This document shows positions 17,259-27,462 of a stretch of 64,000 nt of DNA, piece after piece (the first letter of the stretch is position 1; every line of letters starts with the position of its first letter). The DNA is from JAAELZ01 sp965237485 (GTDB lineage: Bacteria; Pseudomonadota; Gammaproteobacteria; Arenicellales; Poriferihabitantaceae). The translations under genes and the position numbers were made by a program. The stretch lies in NCBI GenBank assembly GCA_965237485.1, contig CBDEFQ010000009.1, positions 806,001 through 870,000 of the forward strand, read 5' to 3'. The notes under the pieces are model-generated. The model worked only from the letters and a program-made list of their open reading frames with translations, searched no databases and had not been told where the DNA came from.

Positions 17259-19285
17259 CAGAGATAAGTAAGCAGTTCTTCCTCAGACAGAATTTGAATC
17301 GATAGTTTTTCAGCTTTATCCATTTTTGACCCTGCATTTTCACCCACTACCACTATATCGGTTTGTTTGGAAACACTGCCAGTGACCTTGGCACCGTAGC
17401 TTTGCAATTTTTGTTTGAGTTCAGTACGCCCAAAAGCAGCAAACGACCCGGTAATAACCACTGTTTTATTGGAAAAGATTGAATCTGTTTCAGGTTCTGA
17501 TTGTTCAGGTTCAGGCCAATGAATACCACTTTCGTTTACCAACTTATCAATAACTTGTTGATTTTCTTCGGCAGTCAAAAAGTCCAATACGCTTTGGGCA
17601 ACCAATGGACCAACATCTGGTATTTCGGTCAGCGTTTCAAAGCTCGCACTTTGCAGATTTTCTAAAATCTTAAACTCAGTAGCCAAATCCTCCGCAGTGG
17701 TTTCGCCGACCAGTGGAATGCCCAGACCATATAGGAAGCGTGCAAAGCTGGTTTGCTTACTGCCATCAATAGCAGCAAGTAAATTTTTGACCGACTTTCC
17801 CCCCATTCGCTCTAAACTTAATAGCTGTTCTTGATCTAAGGCATAAATATCTGCAGGTGTTTTTACCCATTTAAAATCCACCAGTTGGTCAACCAGCTTG
17901 TCGCCCAAACCGTCGATGTCTAAGGCTTTGCGCGAAACGAAGTGCCGTATCTGGCCTTTTCGCTGCGCAGCGCACACTAAGCCGCCGCTACAACGGGCAA
18001 TAATACCGCTATCTCCAAACACCACCTTGGACCCACAAACTGGGCACACCCGCGGAAACACAAATGCGCTTGATTTGGGCGGACGTTTATCGTGCTGTAC
18101 CTTAACCACTTCGGGTATCACATCGCCTGCCCGGCGTACAATCACAGAATCTCCCGCACGCACATCTAAGTGCTTAATCTCATCTCTATTATGTAAGGTT
18201 GCATTGGACACCATCACACCGCCAACATGCACGGGCTTTAGTCTCGCAACGGGTGTTATTGCACCAGTACGACCAACTTGCACATCGATACTCTCAACAA
18301 GTGTCACTTCTTCTTGTGCAGGAAACTTGTGGGCCAAAGACCAACGTGGGGCACGCGCCGTGTTTCCAAGTCGCTTTTGGCTGTCACGATCATTTACTTT
18401 ATAGACTACCCCGTCCATATCAAAATCAACCGACTCCCTTTCTTCTAGCATAGAGTGATAGTAGCCAAGACAGCTGTCTATCCCCCGCACTTCACGCGCC
18501 AAATCGGTTACAGGCAAGCCCCATGAGCACATCAATTCAAGAATTTTTGAGTGGGTTTCTGGCAACTCCCCACCCTCAATAGCCCCTACCCCATAAAAAT
18601 ATACACTTAACGGCCGCGCGGCCGTTAATCTAGGGTCAATTTGCCGTAGGCTACCCGCTGCTGCGTTGCGTGGGTTTGCAAATTGCTTATCACCGGCTTT
18701 AGCCTGTCGTTGATTCAACAACTTAAATTGGCTCTTACGCATAAATACTTCGCCGCGCACCTCAATGCTAGACGGAATATCGTTGCCCTGCAAGGCGAAT
18801 TCATCCCCCAGCACCGTACGCATATTCTGTGTAATCTCCTCACCTATTTTCCCATCTCCACGGGTTGCGGCGTGCATCATCCAACCGTTTTTAAATAGAA
18901 TATTGACAGCTAATCCATCTAGCTTTGGTTCACAGATATAAGCGACCTGATCTTTCTCGTCGCCTAGCAACCGCTCAACTACGCGGCGATTAAAATCTCT
19001 GGCCTCAGTTTCGTCAAAACCGTCATTAATGGAAAACATCTGCTGCTGATGCGCGATCGCTTTAAACGCAGAGTCCACCTGTCCACTAACAGTTTGAGTA
19101 GGAGAATGGGGTAGAACTAAATCAGGATATTGTGTTTCCAATACACTTAAGGCACGCATCATGCGATCATATTCGGCGTCTGGAACATCCGGATCATCAA
19201 GCACGTAATAGCGGTAATTACAGGCTTGTAAGCTCGCAATCAATGAGGTGATTTGAGCTAGGGCTTCACGCTTAATTGCAGCCAA
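17258..19285 (-). CDS. ligA: NAD-dependent DNA ligase LigA
   Basis: 675 residues, the usual length. It seals nicks in replication and repair using NAD as AMP donor. The adenylation lysine is Lys121 in CEPKLDGLAVN. The OB-fold region follows, then a Cys4 zinc finger (CPVCGSKVVFGDSGIIARC...C), helix-hairpin-helix repeats (DIDGLGDKLVDQL, LERMGGKSVKNLLAAI, EIPDVGPLVAQSV) and a C-terminal BRCT domain from about 598 (SNKTVVITGSFAAFGRTELK). It is third in an smc-zipA-ligA operon and starts 11 bp after zipA. Confidence 0.98.
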   Translation of the reverse strand: MAAIKREALAQITSLIASLQACNYRYYVLDDPDVPDAEYDRMMRALSVLETQYPDLVLPHSPTQTVSGQVDSAFKAIAHQQQMFSINDGFDETEARDFNRRVVERLLGDEKDQVAYICEPKLDGLAVNILFKNGWMMHAATRGDGKIGEEITQNMRTVLGDEFALQGNDIPSSIEVRGEVFMRKSQFKLLNQRQAKAGDKQFANPRNAAAGSLRQIDPRLTAARPLSVYFYGVGAIEGGELPETHSKILELMCSWGLPVTDLAREVRGIDSCLGYYHSMLEERESVDFDMDGVVYKVNDRDSQKRLGNTARAPRWSLAHKFPAQEEVTLVESIDVQVGRTGAITPVARLKPVHVGGVMVSNATLHNRDEIKHLDVRAGDSVIVRRAGDVIPEVVKVQHDKRPPKSSAFVFPRVCPVCGSKVVFGDSGIIARCSGGLVCAAQRKGQIRHFVSRKALDIDGLGDKLVDQLVDFKWVKTPADIYALDQEQLLSLERMGGKSVKNLLAAIDGSKQTSFARFLYGLGIPLVGETTAEDLATEFKILENLQSASFETLTEIPDVGPLVAQSVLDFLTAEENQQVIDKLVNESGIHWPEPEQSEPETDSIFSNKTVVITGSFAAFGRTELKQKLQSYGAKVTGSVSKQTDIVVVGENAGSKMDKAEKLSIQILSEEELLTYL

Positions 19286-19296
19286 AGGTTAACCCC

Positions 19297-20745
19297 CTAT
19301 GAGAACAATCGAATAGCTTCGGCACTTCCTGCAGGTATGCCTACTTCCTGCATCTTGTTTTCTATTTTGCTTACATAATCCCTTACTAAGCGCATTTGGT
19401 CTTGATGATACTCGGTGTCATCAAATAACTGTATCTCGCCTTTGACTCTTGATGCATAGGCTTTTGCTCCATCCAACATTTCCTTAACCACTCTGCCCGG
19501 AAATTGAGACGTTGAAGGTTGCATCAAAAATCTAACCGACTGTAAAGGCACGTCGCTTGGCATGTCTTCAGAAAAATCCCGACCATCTGTTGAGCTTAAA
19601 CGGTACAAAATAATCTCCTTTGAGCCCATTTGTTTTTTTCTAGCGAAGGACCCAGCCTCAAACTCTAAACCTTGTAATTTTGCGCTGGTTTGTATAATTT
19701 TCGCGTAAAAAGGTTGCTCCTTTGGTGCTTTAATAGTCACTTCAATGGTGCCTTGGCAGTTAGCATACAAACTAGCCAAATTGGCTGATTGAATAGCCGC
19801 TTCTGAAGCCGGCGCCAAAAACTGGGTTTTTGCTCCTAAATTTTCTGCCAATGTTTCCACTTCATTGGTAAAGTGCCGAAATTTATCGGCGGAGAGCGGC
19901 TGACCTTGATTTAACAGTTGAAACGATACCACGAATTCTTTAAATGCAGCATCTTGTGGTGCGGACTTTATTTCATGCCATCGATGATCATGTACATTTA
20001 AAGCGTGCGTTTGGGTATGCAAACCAGATGCTGCAAAGGCTGTGCTTATTTGGCTCGCGATAGAATGTTGGGTATGTTCGGTTGGGCAGGTCAATTTTAC
20101 CCAATAATCTATTTGCTTTAAACTCTTAAATATTTCCGTCGGCGTAATATTGATCGCCAGATTGTTAACCTCAGAGCCCATCGAATGATCAGGCGCATCG
20201 CTTAAGCCTTGTTCGGCAGAGTTGGAACGGCTTTCATCATTTTTTGCTTCAGCTGAGATAGAAGCAGAGGATTCCTTATTCGAAAGCAACGGATCTACTG
20301 GATCATTGATGTTGGCCACATCTGAAGCTGGGCTACTTGGGGCCTCATAATTAACCTCGGTAATTCTCGTATCACGCTGCTCGATTTCTGGTGGGGGCGG
20401 TATAAAATTGGCTTTGTTTGGACTGTGGCTTGGGCTCACATTTGAGCTAGGACCTTGACCGACAATGTCCTGCGGTAACTCTTCCCCTTCATTTATTAAA
20501 GGCATGTAAAATAATGACTCTTCGTTATCAATCAGCTCTTCTTCACCCAATAAAACAGCATCTTCACCATTTAATCTTGGTGCCATTTGCTGGTCGCGCT
20601 TCAACGTAGTACGCTTTACTTCAGGCACCTTGCTCTTACTAAATAGTGCGCTGATTTTTTTACCGACAATAGGAAACAAGCCCGTCGCTACAACCAGAGC
20701 TATTACCGCAATACCAGCAATCAATAAAGCAATTTGTAATTCCAT
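19297..20745 (-). CDS. zipA: Cell division protein ZipA
   Basis: 482 residues. The N-terminal membrane anchor (about residues 5-27, ALLIAGIAVIALVVATGLFPIVG) is followed by a basic segment and a long Pro/Ser/Asp-rich disordered linker (about 50-200). The C-terminal FtsZ-binding domain (about 340-475) includes GTIEVTIKAPKEQPFYAKIIQTS and MLDGAKAYASRVKGEIQLFDD. It tethers FtsZ to the inner membrane at the division site. It is longer than the E. coli protein (328) because of the linker. It is between smc and ligA, the normal gammaproteobacterial order. Confidence 0.93.
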   Translation of the reverse strand: MELQIALLIAGIAVIALVVATGLFPIVGKKISALFSKSKVPEVKRTTLKRDQQMAPRLNGEDAVLLGEEELIDNEESLFYMPLINEGEELPQDIVGQGPSSNVSPSHSPNKANFIPPPPEIEQRDTRITEVNYEAPSSPASDVANINDPVDPLLSNKESSASISAEAKNDESRSNSAEQGLSDAPDHSMGSEVNNLAINITPTEIFKSLKQIDYWVKLTCPTEHTQHSIASQISTAFAASGLHTQTHALNVHDHRWHEIKSAPQDAAFKEFVVSFQLLNQGQPLSADKFRHFTNEVETLAENLGAKTQFLAPASEAAIQSANLASLYANCQGTIEVTIKAPKEQPFYAKIIQTSAKLQGLEFEAGSFARKKQMGSKEIILYRLSSTDGRDFSEDMPSDVPLQSVRFLMQPSTSQFPGRVVKEMLDGAKAYASRVKGEIQLFDDTEYHQDQMRLVRDYVSKIENKMQEVGIPAGSAEAIRLFS

Positions 20746-20757
20746 ATTAATCAGCTT

Positions 20758-23700
20758 TTAGTCCACCATTTTTAATGCTTGGTCTACATCAACAGAAACC
20801 ACACGAGACACACCCGGTTCATTCATGGTTACACCAATTAGGCTATTTGCTACTTGCATAGTGATTTTATTGTGAGTAATCACAATTATTTGCGCTCGTT
20901 GACATAACGTCTTTAAAGTATCACAAAAACGATCAACATTGGCATCATCCAAAGGCGCATCTACTTCGTCCATCATACAAAACGGTGCTGGATTTAATTC
21001 AAACAAGGCAAATAATAAAGCCACCGCAGTTAACGCCTTTTCGCCTCCAGACAATAGTTGAATAGTGCTATTACGTTTTCCAGGAGGTTGAGCAACTACC
21101 GTAATACCTGTGGTCAGCCAATCTTCACTGGTGAGCGTTAAAGACGCCCGACCGCCGCCGAATAATTTGGGGAAATAGCTAGAAAATAGTGTCTCCAGTG
21201 CAGTGTAAGTTTCTTCAAATCGCGTGCGGGTTTCTTTGTCAATTTTACGAATCACCTGCTCTAATGTTGCTAAAGCCTGCTCAAGATCCTTATGTTGTTT
21301 TTCAAGATAATCAGCGCGCTCGGATTGTGTTTCATATTCTTCAATGGCCACTAGATTAACCGCACCCACCATGCCTATTTTTCTATCTAGGTTGGCAATG
21401 AGTTGCTCACACTCTTCGATGCTAAGGCTGTCTTCATCCAGCTCTACTTCTCTAGTATCGTACCCTTCTCGGCTCGCTTCTTCGACCAACGATTCTTTGC
21501 GCACCTGCTTGCCTTGATGGGTTAATTTGACCTGCTCAACCGCCTCTCGTGATTGATTCACTTCTTGTATGCACTGACCCAATTGCCCTTGAAGTTCTCT
21601 TAAGCCATTATCATGCCCCGTCATGCTCTCACGGGCGGCTATCAATCTGGCTTCAATTTTTTGTCGCTCGCCTAACCGTGCTTGCAGCTTGGTTTCAAAA
21701 TCATCAACTGGCTCACTACCAGCGTTGAGCTTTTCCTGAATGTTAGTTTTACGCGCGTGTAGCTGAGCCAACTGAGTTTGAAGGCGCTGCAGCCCGGTAT
21801 TAACCGAATTGATCTCTGTTTCAATTCGCGTCTTAAGTAAGTTACTCTCGTGCAATTTGCTCTGAATAGCGCGATGAGAGTCTTCCTCCTTCGCCAGCTT
21901 TTGGCGTAGCAGTTCTCCGCCTTTATCAAGCTCGATTTTTATGTTACTCGCTTGTTTAATTTGCTGATCGGCCAACTCGCTGTCGCTTTTAGCCTGATTT
22001 AATTTTTGTTGTTCTTCGTCTTGATGCAAGCCGATTTGATGTAGCTCGGTTTGGATGTTGCTCAAGCGCTGTTGCGTATGCACATGCTCTGAATCTAACT
22101 TAGTCAATTCATTACGCTGATTAGATAGTACCTGCCCCTGTTCTTGCTGTTGCCTACGCAATTCTGACAACTGCGTTTCTAGCTCACCCTGAGCGCCTTG
22201 GAAAGAGAGTAATTGAGCCGCCGCTGTTTCAACCCCAGTGTTTGCCTGCTCTAACTGCAGCTCTAAAGACGCAATTTCCTCTTCACGAACTAAATATCCC
22301 GTGTTCATCGCTGATTCGCTGGCATGACTAACCCAGTTACTGCCGTACATCGTGCCTGACTGACAAACAATGACCTCATTACCCTTCAGCTTATCGCGGT
22401 GCGCCTGCGCTTGTTCTAAAGAGTTCGCTGCATAACAGCCGCTGAGTAAGCTATCAATGCTTACATTATTTGCATGAATAAAATCTTGCAAGCGGAGTAA
22501 ACCAAAATTACGCCCTTTAGTAGGCTCGGTGCTCTTTGCTGAGAACAAAGTAATTGCCTGTTCTGGCATCTGATTCCAAATCTGATGCTGTTCGTTTAGG
22601 TCCATCACCGCTTGAAAATAGGGGCTAAGTACCCGATCAGCTGCGTGCTGCCAGCCAGAGGCCACCGTCACATGATTCGCAAGCACTGATTCACCTTCTA
22701 GCCCTTGCGAAACCAACCATTGCTGATATTGGCTATCCGCGTGATGTAAAGAAGCTTGCTGAAACTCACGCAAAGAGGTCAGGCGAGAATGATAAGTTTG
22801 GCTAAGCGCTCTCTGATCCGCTAATTGCGATTGAGTTTGTTGAACATTGATGCCCTGCGTATCGAGTTGTTTTTTAAGTTCGACAATCTGTTGATCTATT
22901 TCTTGTAGGCGATCTTCCTGCGCTGAAAATGCCAGTTTTACGGTTTTAACATCTGCAGATTCGAGTTTACCGCCCAGATTAGACTGTTCACCTTGCAGTT
23001 GCTCTATTCGCCCATGGGCTCTATTTTGTTGTTCGATTAATTGACTGATCAACGACAGTTGAATTTGCTTGTTTGACTGCACAGTTTGTAACTGCGTGGT
23101 TTGCTCACTTAATTGTGACTGCCACTCATATAGCTCGCGCTGCGCTGCAGTAAAGGTTTCGCGGCTAGCAATCAGTTGAGTATTTTCTGCTTCAATATTA
23201 GGCGTAATATCATTGGCTTCATGCTGCAATTGCTGGGTGCGATCCTGGTCAGATTTTAACTGCTCGCCGGTATTAACTATCGAATCGTCGGTATCAGCCA
23301 GCTCCGCAATGCGCTGTATGCGTGCATTTTTAATATGTTCAATTTGTTGTTCAAGGCCTGATACGGCTGCACCAGTTTCGTAAAATTCGGTTTGGATTTT
23401 GTTTGCGTCATCTTGCGCTTGCCCTTGGCCCGCTCTAGCTGCTTCTATCTTGCTCTCTAGCTCACGTTGGCTGGCAATTTTCTTTTCGAATTCATTACTC
23501 GCTAGATCAAGCTTTTTTTGGTCTTGATTGATCTGCTCGGCAATTTGCTGTTCGCGAAGCTTAAAGAAAACCGCCATTTGTTCGCGCTTTTGCGCTTGCA
23601 GTTTTTTAAATCTTTCTGCAGCCTGTGCTTGACGCTTAAGCCTTCGTAGTTGCGCTAGTAACTCACTGCGTATATCTTCACTCCGCTCAATATTTTCGCG

Positions 23701-24261
23701 AGTTTGGCGAATCCGAGTTTCGGTTTCGCGGCGGCGATCTTTATATTTTGAGATGCCCGCGGCTTCTTCAACATATGTACGCAAGTCTTCGGGTTTGGCT
23801 TCGACAATGCGGCTCACCATACCTTGTTCAATAATCGAATACGAACGCGGGCCCAAACCGGTGCCACGAAATAAGTCGACGACATCTTTACGGCGCACTT
23901 TTTTATTATTGATGCGGTACTCAGACCTACCTTCGCGGTTCAATACCCGTCTGATTGCTATCTCAGCAAAATCCTTATAAACGCTTTTTACCCTACCTAG
24001 ACTGTTGTCAAATAGCAACTCTACCGAACACCGTCCAACCGGCTTACGCGTCGAAGAACCATTAAATATGACATCGTCCATGGAATCACCGCGCAGCATT
24101 TTCGCGGATGACTCCCCCATCACCCAACGAACCGCATCGATAACATTTGATTTGCCACATCCGTTCGGCCCGACCACCCCGACAAGTTCGCCGCTAAAGG
24201 AAACTTTGGTAACGTCAACGAACGACTTAAATCCAGAAACAGTAATGTTTTTTAGTCGCAT
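20758..24261 (-). CDS. smc: Chromosome segregation protein SMC
   Basis: 1167 residues. Walker A GPNGCGKSN at 31-39, a first coiled coil (about 165-500), a hinge (about 510-665), a second coiled coil, then ABC signature LLSGGEKALTAVALLFAL and Walker B CMMDEVDAPLDDANV. An ATP-driven condensin that organises the nucleoid with ScpA/ScpB. It heads the smc-zipA-ligA operon; a terminator isolates it from the LysE gene upstream. Confidence 0.97.
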   Translation of the reverse strand: MRLKNITVSGFKSFVDVTKVSFSGELVGVVGPNGCGKSNVIDAVRWVMGESSAKMLRGDSMDDVIFNGSSTRKPVGRCSVELLFDNSLGRVKSVYKDFAEIAIRRVLNREGRSEYRINNKKVRRKDVVDLFRGTGLGPRSYSIIEQGMVSRIVEAKPEDLRTYVEEAAGISKYKDRRRETETRIRQTRENIERSEDIRSELLAQLRRLKRQAQAAERFKKLQAQKREQMAVFFKLREQQIAEQINQDQKKLDLASNEFEKKIASQRELESKIEAARAGQGQAQDDANKIQTEFYETGAAVSGLEQQIEHIKNARIQRIAELADTDDSIVNTGEQLKSDQDRTQQLQHEANDITPNIEAENTQLIASRETFTAAQRELYEWQSQLSEQTTQLQTVQSNKQIQLSLISQLIEQQNRAHGRIEQLQGEQSNLGGKLESADVKTVKLAFSAQEDRLQEIDQQIVELKKQLDTQGINVQQTQSQLADQRALSQTYHSRLTSLREFQQASLHHADSQYQQWLVSQGLEGESVLANHVTVASGWQHAADRVLSPYFQAVMDLNEQHQIWNQMPEQAITLFSAKSTEPTKGRNFGLLRLQDFIHANNVSIDSLLSGCYAANSLEQAQAHRDKLKGNEVIVCQSGTMYGSNWVSHASESAMNTGYLVREEEIASLELQLEQANTGVETAAAQLLSFQGAQGELETQLSELRRQQQEQGQVLSNQRNELTKLDSEHVHTQQRLSNIQTELHQIGLHQDEEQQKLNQAKSDSELADQQIKQASNIKIELDKGGELLRQKLAKEEDSHRAIQSKLHESNLLKTRIETEINSVNTGLQRLQTQLAQLHARKTNIQEKLNAGSEPVDDFETKLQARLGERQKIEARLIAARESMTGHDNGLRELQGQLGQCIQEVNQSREAVEQVKLTHQGKQVRKESLVEEASREGYDTREVELDEDSLSIEECEQLIANLDRKIGMVGAVNLVAIEEYETQSERADYLEKQHKDLEQALATLEQVIRKIDKETRTRFEETYTALETLFSSYFPKLFGGGRASLTLTSEDWLTTGITVVAQPPGKRNSTIQLLSGGEKALTAVALLFALFELNPAPFCMMDEVDAPLDDANVDRFCDTLKTLCQRAQIIVITHNKITMQVANSLIGVTMNEPGVSRVVSVDVDQALKMVD

Positions 24262-24275
24262 AGGTTAACTTCAAT

Positions 24276-24303
24276 AAAGAAAATGCCTGACCAAAATCAG
24301 GCA
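24276..24303 (-). terminator. Rho-independent terminator between lysE-like gene and smc
   Basis: On the minus strand a perfect hairpin TGCCTGA-TTTTGG-TCAGGCA (24303 down to 24284) is followed by TTTTCTTT. It is placed to end the transcript that includes serS, the SDR gene and the LysE-type gene. Confidence 0.8.
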
Positions 24304-24399
24304 AAGCGTTAGCACTTCTTGCACCAATCTACGCCCGAATATTATCACGTTGAATGCCTGCTCTTGTGCCTAAAAGGCGCGGATTTCTTAAGTTTAAAT

Positions 24400-25029
24400 C
24401 TAATTTTTAAAAATTGCGGCAATTTCGTCCAACCATAAAAATATTGCACAGGATGCGGTTAGCCCACCCGTCATCCATGTGAACACCGTCCATCTAAAGG
24501 GAGTAGATAAATACCGACGTATAGTTTGTCCAGCCAGCACCCAAGGGACTATAGAAACAAAACTTAAAAACGGAATGATAAGCAAAATCACCCATAACAA
24601 GCTAGGATTACCTTGAATCGCAACCAACATCAAACTGACTAACGCCAAGGTTGCAGTAATCGCTTTTGGGTTGGCAAACTGAAACAATAGCGCTGCAATA
24701 AGCCCCATTGGCTTTCCGGTACTTCCATCTTCTTTAGCACGGTTGGCGTTAGCCATTTTCCAGCCAATAATTATTAGCCACACACTGCCGACTATTTTCA
24801 AAACAAATAGCAACTGCGGCCATTTTTCCATTAATGGCTTTAAGCCGAGAACGGCTAGCATATTAAGTAGAGCTGTACCCAAAACAATACCTATTAGGTG
24901 CGGCATGGTTTTGCAAAACCCAAATCGGGCACCAGAATAGGTCAGCATCATATTATTCGGCCCCGGCGTTGCCCACATTGTGTATGCCACCACAATAAAG
25001 GGGATAAGGGGTTCTAATTCGCTTAACAT
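24400..25029 (-). CDS. LysE/RhtB-family amino acid exporter
   Basis: The start chosen is the ATG at 25027-25029 (MLSELEPLIPFIVVAYTMWATPGPNN); the longer frame from 25107 overlaps the SDR gene and adds a non-conserved basic tail. About 209 residues with five or six membrane helices and the family motif ATPGPNNMMLTYSGARFGF plus FQFANPKAITATLALVS. Members export amino acids or homoserine lactones; the substrate is not predictable. It is downstream of the SDR gene in the serS operon. Confidence 0.88.
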   Translation of the reverse strand: MLSELEPLIPFIVVAYTMWATPGPNNMMLTYSGARFGFCKTMPHLIGIVLGTALLNMLAVLGLKPLMEKWPQLLFVLKIVGSVWLIIIGWKMANANRAKEDGSTGKPMGLIAALLFQFANPKAITATLALVSLMLVAIQGNPSLLWVILLIIPFLSFVSIVPWVLAGQTIRRYLSTPFRWTVFTWMTGGLTASCAIFLWLDEIAAIFKN

Positions 25030-25060
25030 CGGGATAAAAAACGGGTGCTTAGCTATATGC

Positions 25061-25789
25061 TTACTTTTTAGAAATGACTTTGTTACGCGGTGATAAGGTG
25101 ATTTCATCTACAACGGTTTCAACTGGCATAGAAACCAAATGCACGACTAACTGCGCAATTGTTTGCGACGCAATGGCGTTCTCTGCGGCGGGGCCGGGTT
25201 CAAAATGCAAATTGTCAAAAAATGGCGTATCAACCATGCCTGGATTGATAATGGTTGCGCGCACACCCGACGCGCCGCATTCTTCGTTAAGAGCTTGCAC
25301 AAAGCCGCGTAGACCAAATTTTGAGGCACAATAAATCGTACCTTGGCGACCACCATTTAGCGCCGCTTCAGAGCCCATGTATACCAACAGACCCTGCTTT
25401 TGTTGTTTGAGCTGATTGATCAGTTGCTTCGTGAGCACGATCTGGCCAGTTAAATTCAAATCAATTTGCTTAACAATATCGGCGCTCGATAATTGCTCTA
25501 AAAAGCCAAAAGTGCCTTTCCCTGCACAGAATACTGCACCGTCAAACCCTCCTCTGGATTTAGCATACTCAATCAGCTCTTTAGACTTGCTTTCAATATT
25601 GGACACATCGGCAAGATCCAGATCAAACCCCGAGAACCGATCACTGTCTATAGGGTGCCTAGTAACTGAACGTGAAACACCCAGCACCGAATACCCCGCG
25701 TCAATGAGTGCCTCAGAAACAGCTCGACCGATACCGTAAGCCGCGCCGGTAACTAAATATAGCTTCGAGCCAGAAGCCTGATTACGCAC
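25061..25789 (-). CDS. Short-chain dehydrogenase/reductase (SDR)
   Basis: 242 residues, Rossmann fold. The cofactor motif TGAAYGIG is at about 15-22. The family's NNAG motif is replaced by CAGKG (about 90-94), and the catalytic Ser-Tyr-Lys set is visible in MGSEAALNG and YCASKFG. The first strand ends with VSRS, which suggests NADP preference. Substrate unknown. The start overlaps the serS stop by 8 bp, so it is translationally coupled to serS, an unusual partner. Confidence 0.9.
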   Translation of the reverse strand: MRNQASGSKLYLVTGAAYGIGRAVSEALIDAGYSVLGVSRSVTRHPIDSDRFSGFDLDLADVSNIESKSKELIEYAKSRGGFDGAVFCAGKGTFGFLEQLSSADIVKQIDLNLTGQIVLTKQLINQLKQQKQGLLVYMGSEAALNGGRQGTIYCASKFGLRGFVQALNEECGASGVRATIINPGMVDTPFFDNLHFEPGPAAENAIASQTIAQLVVHLVSMPVETVVDEITLSPRNKVISKK

Positions 25790-27059
25790 TGATTTGGGTC
25801 AGCCCGCCCATATAAGGCTGTAGCACCGTTGGTATCGAGACCGAGCCATCTGCATTTTGATAATTTTCCATCACCGCGACTAGGGTTCTGCCTACCGCCA
25901 AGCCAGAACCATTGAGCGTGTGCAGAAATTCGTTCTTACCTGTATCCGGGTTTTTCCAGCGGGCTCTTAAACGCCTTGCCTGAAAATCCAAGAAATTAGA
26001 ACAAGACGATATCTCCCGATAAGTATCTTGCCCGGGCAGCCAAACTTCGATGTCATAAGTTTTAGCCGAAGAAAAACCGGTGTCTCCGGCACATAACACC
26101 ATTACGCGATAAGGCAGGTTGAGTGCCTGTAAGATGGCTTCTGCGTGGCCTGTTAGTTCCTCTAAACTCTCCCATGACTCGGCCGGGCGCACCACTTGCA
26201 CCAGCTCCACCTTTTCAAATTGATGTTGGCGAATCATGCCACGGGTATCACGGCCATAGGAGCCGGCCTCGCGTCTAAAACAGGGCGTATGCGCAACGCG
26301 TTTTATCGGCAAATGGCTGTCATCAACAATACTGTCACGCACAATATTGGTGACTGGTACTTCTGCAGTGGGGATTAAATAAAGTTTGGGGTCAGATTGT
26401 GTGGCAAACTGATCTTCCTCAAATTTTGGTAGCTGCCCTGTGCCATACAAGCTGTCCGCGTTAGCAAGGTAAGGTACATAAACCTCGTCATAACCATGTT
26501 GCTCGCTATGGGTGTCGATCATAAATTGAGTTAAAGCGCGTTGTAGCCTTGCCAATTGTCTATGCACCACAACAAAACGAGAACTGGTTATTTTTGCCGC
26601 TACTTCAAAGTCCAATTGACCCAAATCTGTGCCTAAATCAACATGGTCTTTAACTTCAAATTCAAACGCTCGGGGCGCGCCCCAAGTACGCAACTCTACA
26701 TTATCACTTTCGTCCTTGCCAGCGGGCACCTCCTCGTTAGGGATGTTAGGGATAGTCAGCAGATAGGTCTGTAACTGAGTTTGTAAGTCCCCCAGACGTG
26801 ATTCCTTTTGCTTCAAGTCATCACCGAGGTTGGCTACCGCATCTAACAAAGATTGAACATCTTCTCCTTTGGCCTTAGCCATGCCGATTTCTTTAGCGCT
26901 TTTATTGCGTTGCGCTTGCAAGTGTTCGGTTTGATTTTGCAAGGTTTTGCGTTCAGCCTCGAGCGATTCAATCAGATCGACGTCTAATTGGAAATTCCGT
27001 ATCTTTAGTGCTTCAGCAACTTCGCTGAGATTGTTTCTTACTCGCTGAGGGTCCAGCAT
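25782..27059 (-). CDS. serS: Seryl-tRNA synthetase
   Basis: 425 residues, standard length. The N-terminal tRNA-binding coiled-coil arm (about 30-100) precedes the class II catalytic core: motif 2 TPCFRREAGSYGRDTRGMIRQHQFEKVEL and motif 3 NGSGLAVGRTLVAVMENYQ. It charges tRNA-Ser and tRNA-Sec. It lies downstream of rarA and crcB, a common gammaproteobacterial order (lolA-rarA-crcB-serS). Confidence 0.98.
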   Translation of the reverse strand: MLDPQRVRNNLSEVAEALKIRNFQLDVDLIESLEAERKTLQNQTEHLQAQRNKSAKEIGMAKAKGEDVQSLLDAVANLGDDLKQKESRLGDLQTQLQTYLLTIPNIPNEEVPAGKDESDNVELRTWGAPRAFEFEVKDHVDLGTDLGQLDFEVAAKITSSRFVVVHRQLARLQRALTQFMIDTHSEQHGYDEVYVPYLANADSLYGTGQLPKFEEDQFATQSDPKLYLIPTAEVPVTNIVRDSIVDDSHLPIKRVAHTPCFRREAGSYGRDTRGMIRQHQFEKVELVQVVRPAESWESLEELTGHAEAILQALNLPYRVMVLCAGDTGFSSAKTYDIEVWLPGQDTYREISSCSNFLDFQARRLRARWKNPDTGKNEFLHTLNGSGLAVGRTLVAVMENYQNADGSVSIPTVLQPYMGGLTQISA

Positions 27060-27072
27060 TTTACCTCTTTTA

Positions 27073-27453
27073 TTATCCAGTTAACATTTTACCGATGAGT
27101 ATACCCGCTGCCACCGCAAGCAAGCACCCCACTAAATTTAGCACCATATTGCTAAAGGCGGCCACCCAATGGGCATTGTTTACCAATTGAATGGTTTCTA
27201 ATGAAAAGGCCGAGAACGTTGTGAAGCCGCCGAGTACACCGATCATGATGAAATGGCGTGGCAGCTGCGCATTATCCGTACCACTTTCTAAGAAGACCCA
27301 AACCAAACCAATAATAAATGACCCAATGACATTAACACTTAAGGTGCCTAATGGGATTAGGCTGGCGCTATTTTTGTTTAGAAAACCCCCTATTAGGTAA
27401 CGGCCAACTGATCCCACCGCGCCGCCCAGCACTACGGCTAGCAAATTATTCAT
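27073..27453 (-). CDS. crcB: Fluoride exporter CrcB (Fluc)
   Basis: 126 residues with four membrane helices. Family motifs GGAVGSVGRYLIGGF (residues 10-24) and GVLGGFTTFSAFSLE (about 73-87) are both present. It forms a dual-topology dimeric fluoride channel in the inner membrane. No fluoride riboswitch is visible; the gene sits 9 bp after rarA within an operon. Confidence 0.95.
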   Translation of the reverse strand: MNNLLAVVLGGAVGSVGRYLIGGFLNKNSASLIPLGTLSVNVIGSFIIGLVWVFLESGTDNAQLPRHFIMIGVLGGFTTFSAFSLETIQLVNNAHWVAAFSNMVLNLVGCLLAVAAGILIGKMLTG

Positions 27454-27462
27454 TACTTAACT

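Noticed and set aside
24262..24399. Possible tRNA or small RNA gene between smc and the LysE-type gene
   Set aside because: The only structure is one 7-bp hairpin followed by T residues on the minus strand, which fits a terminator.
25030..25107. Longer N-terminus for the LysE-type exporter
   Set aside because: It overlaps the SDR gene and adds a basic, non-conserved tail; the ATG at 25029 precedes the conserved first helix.
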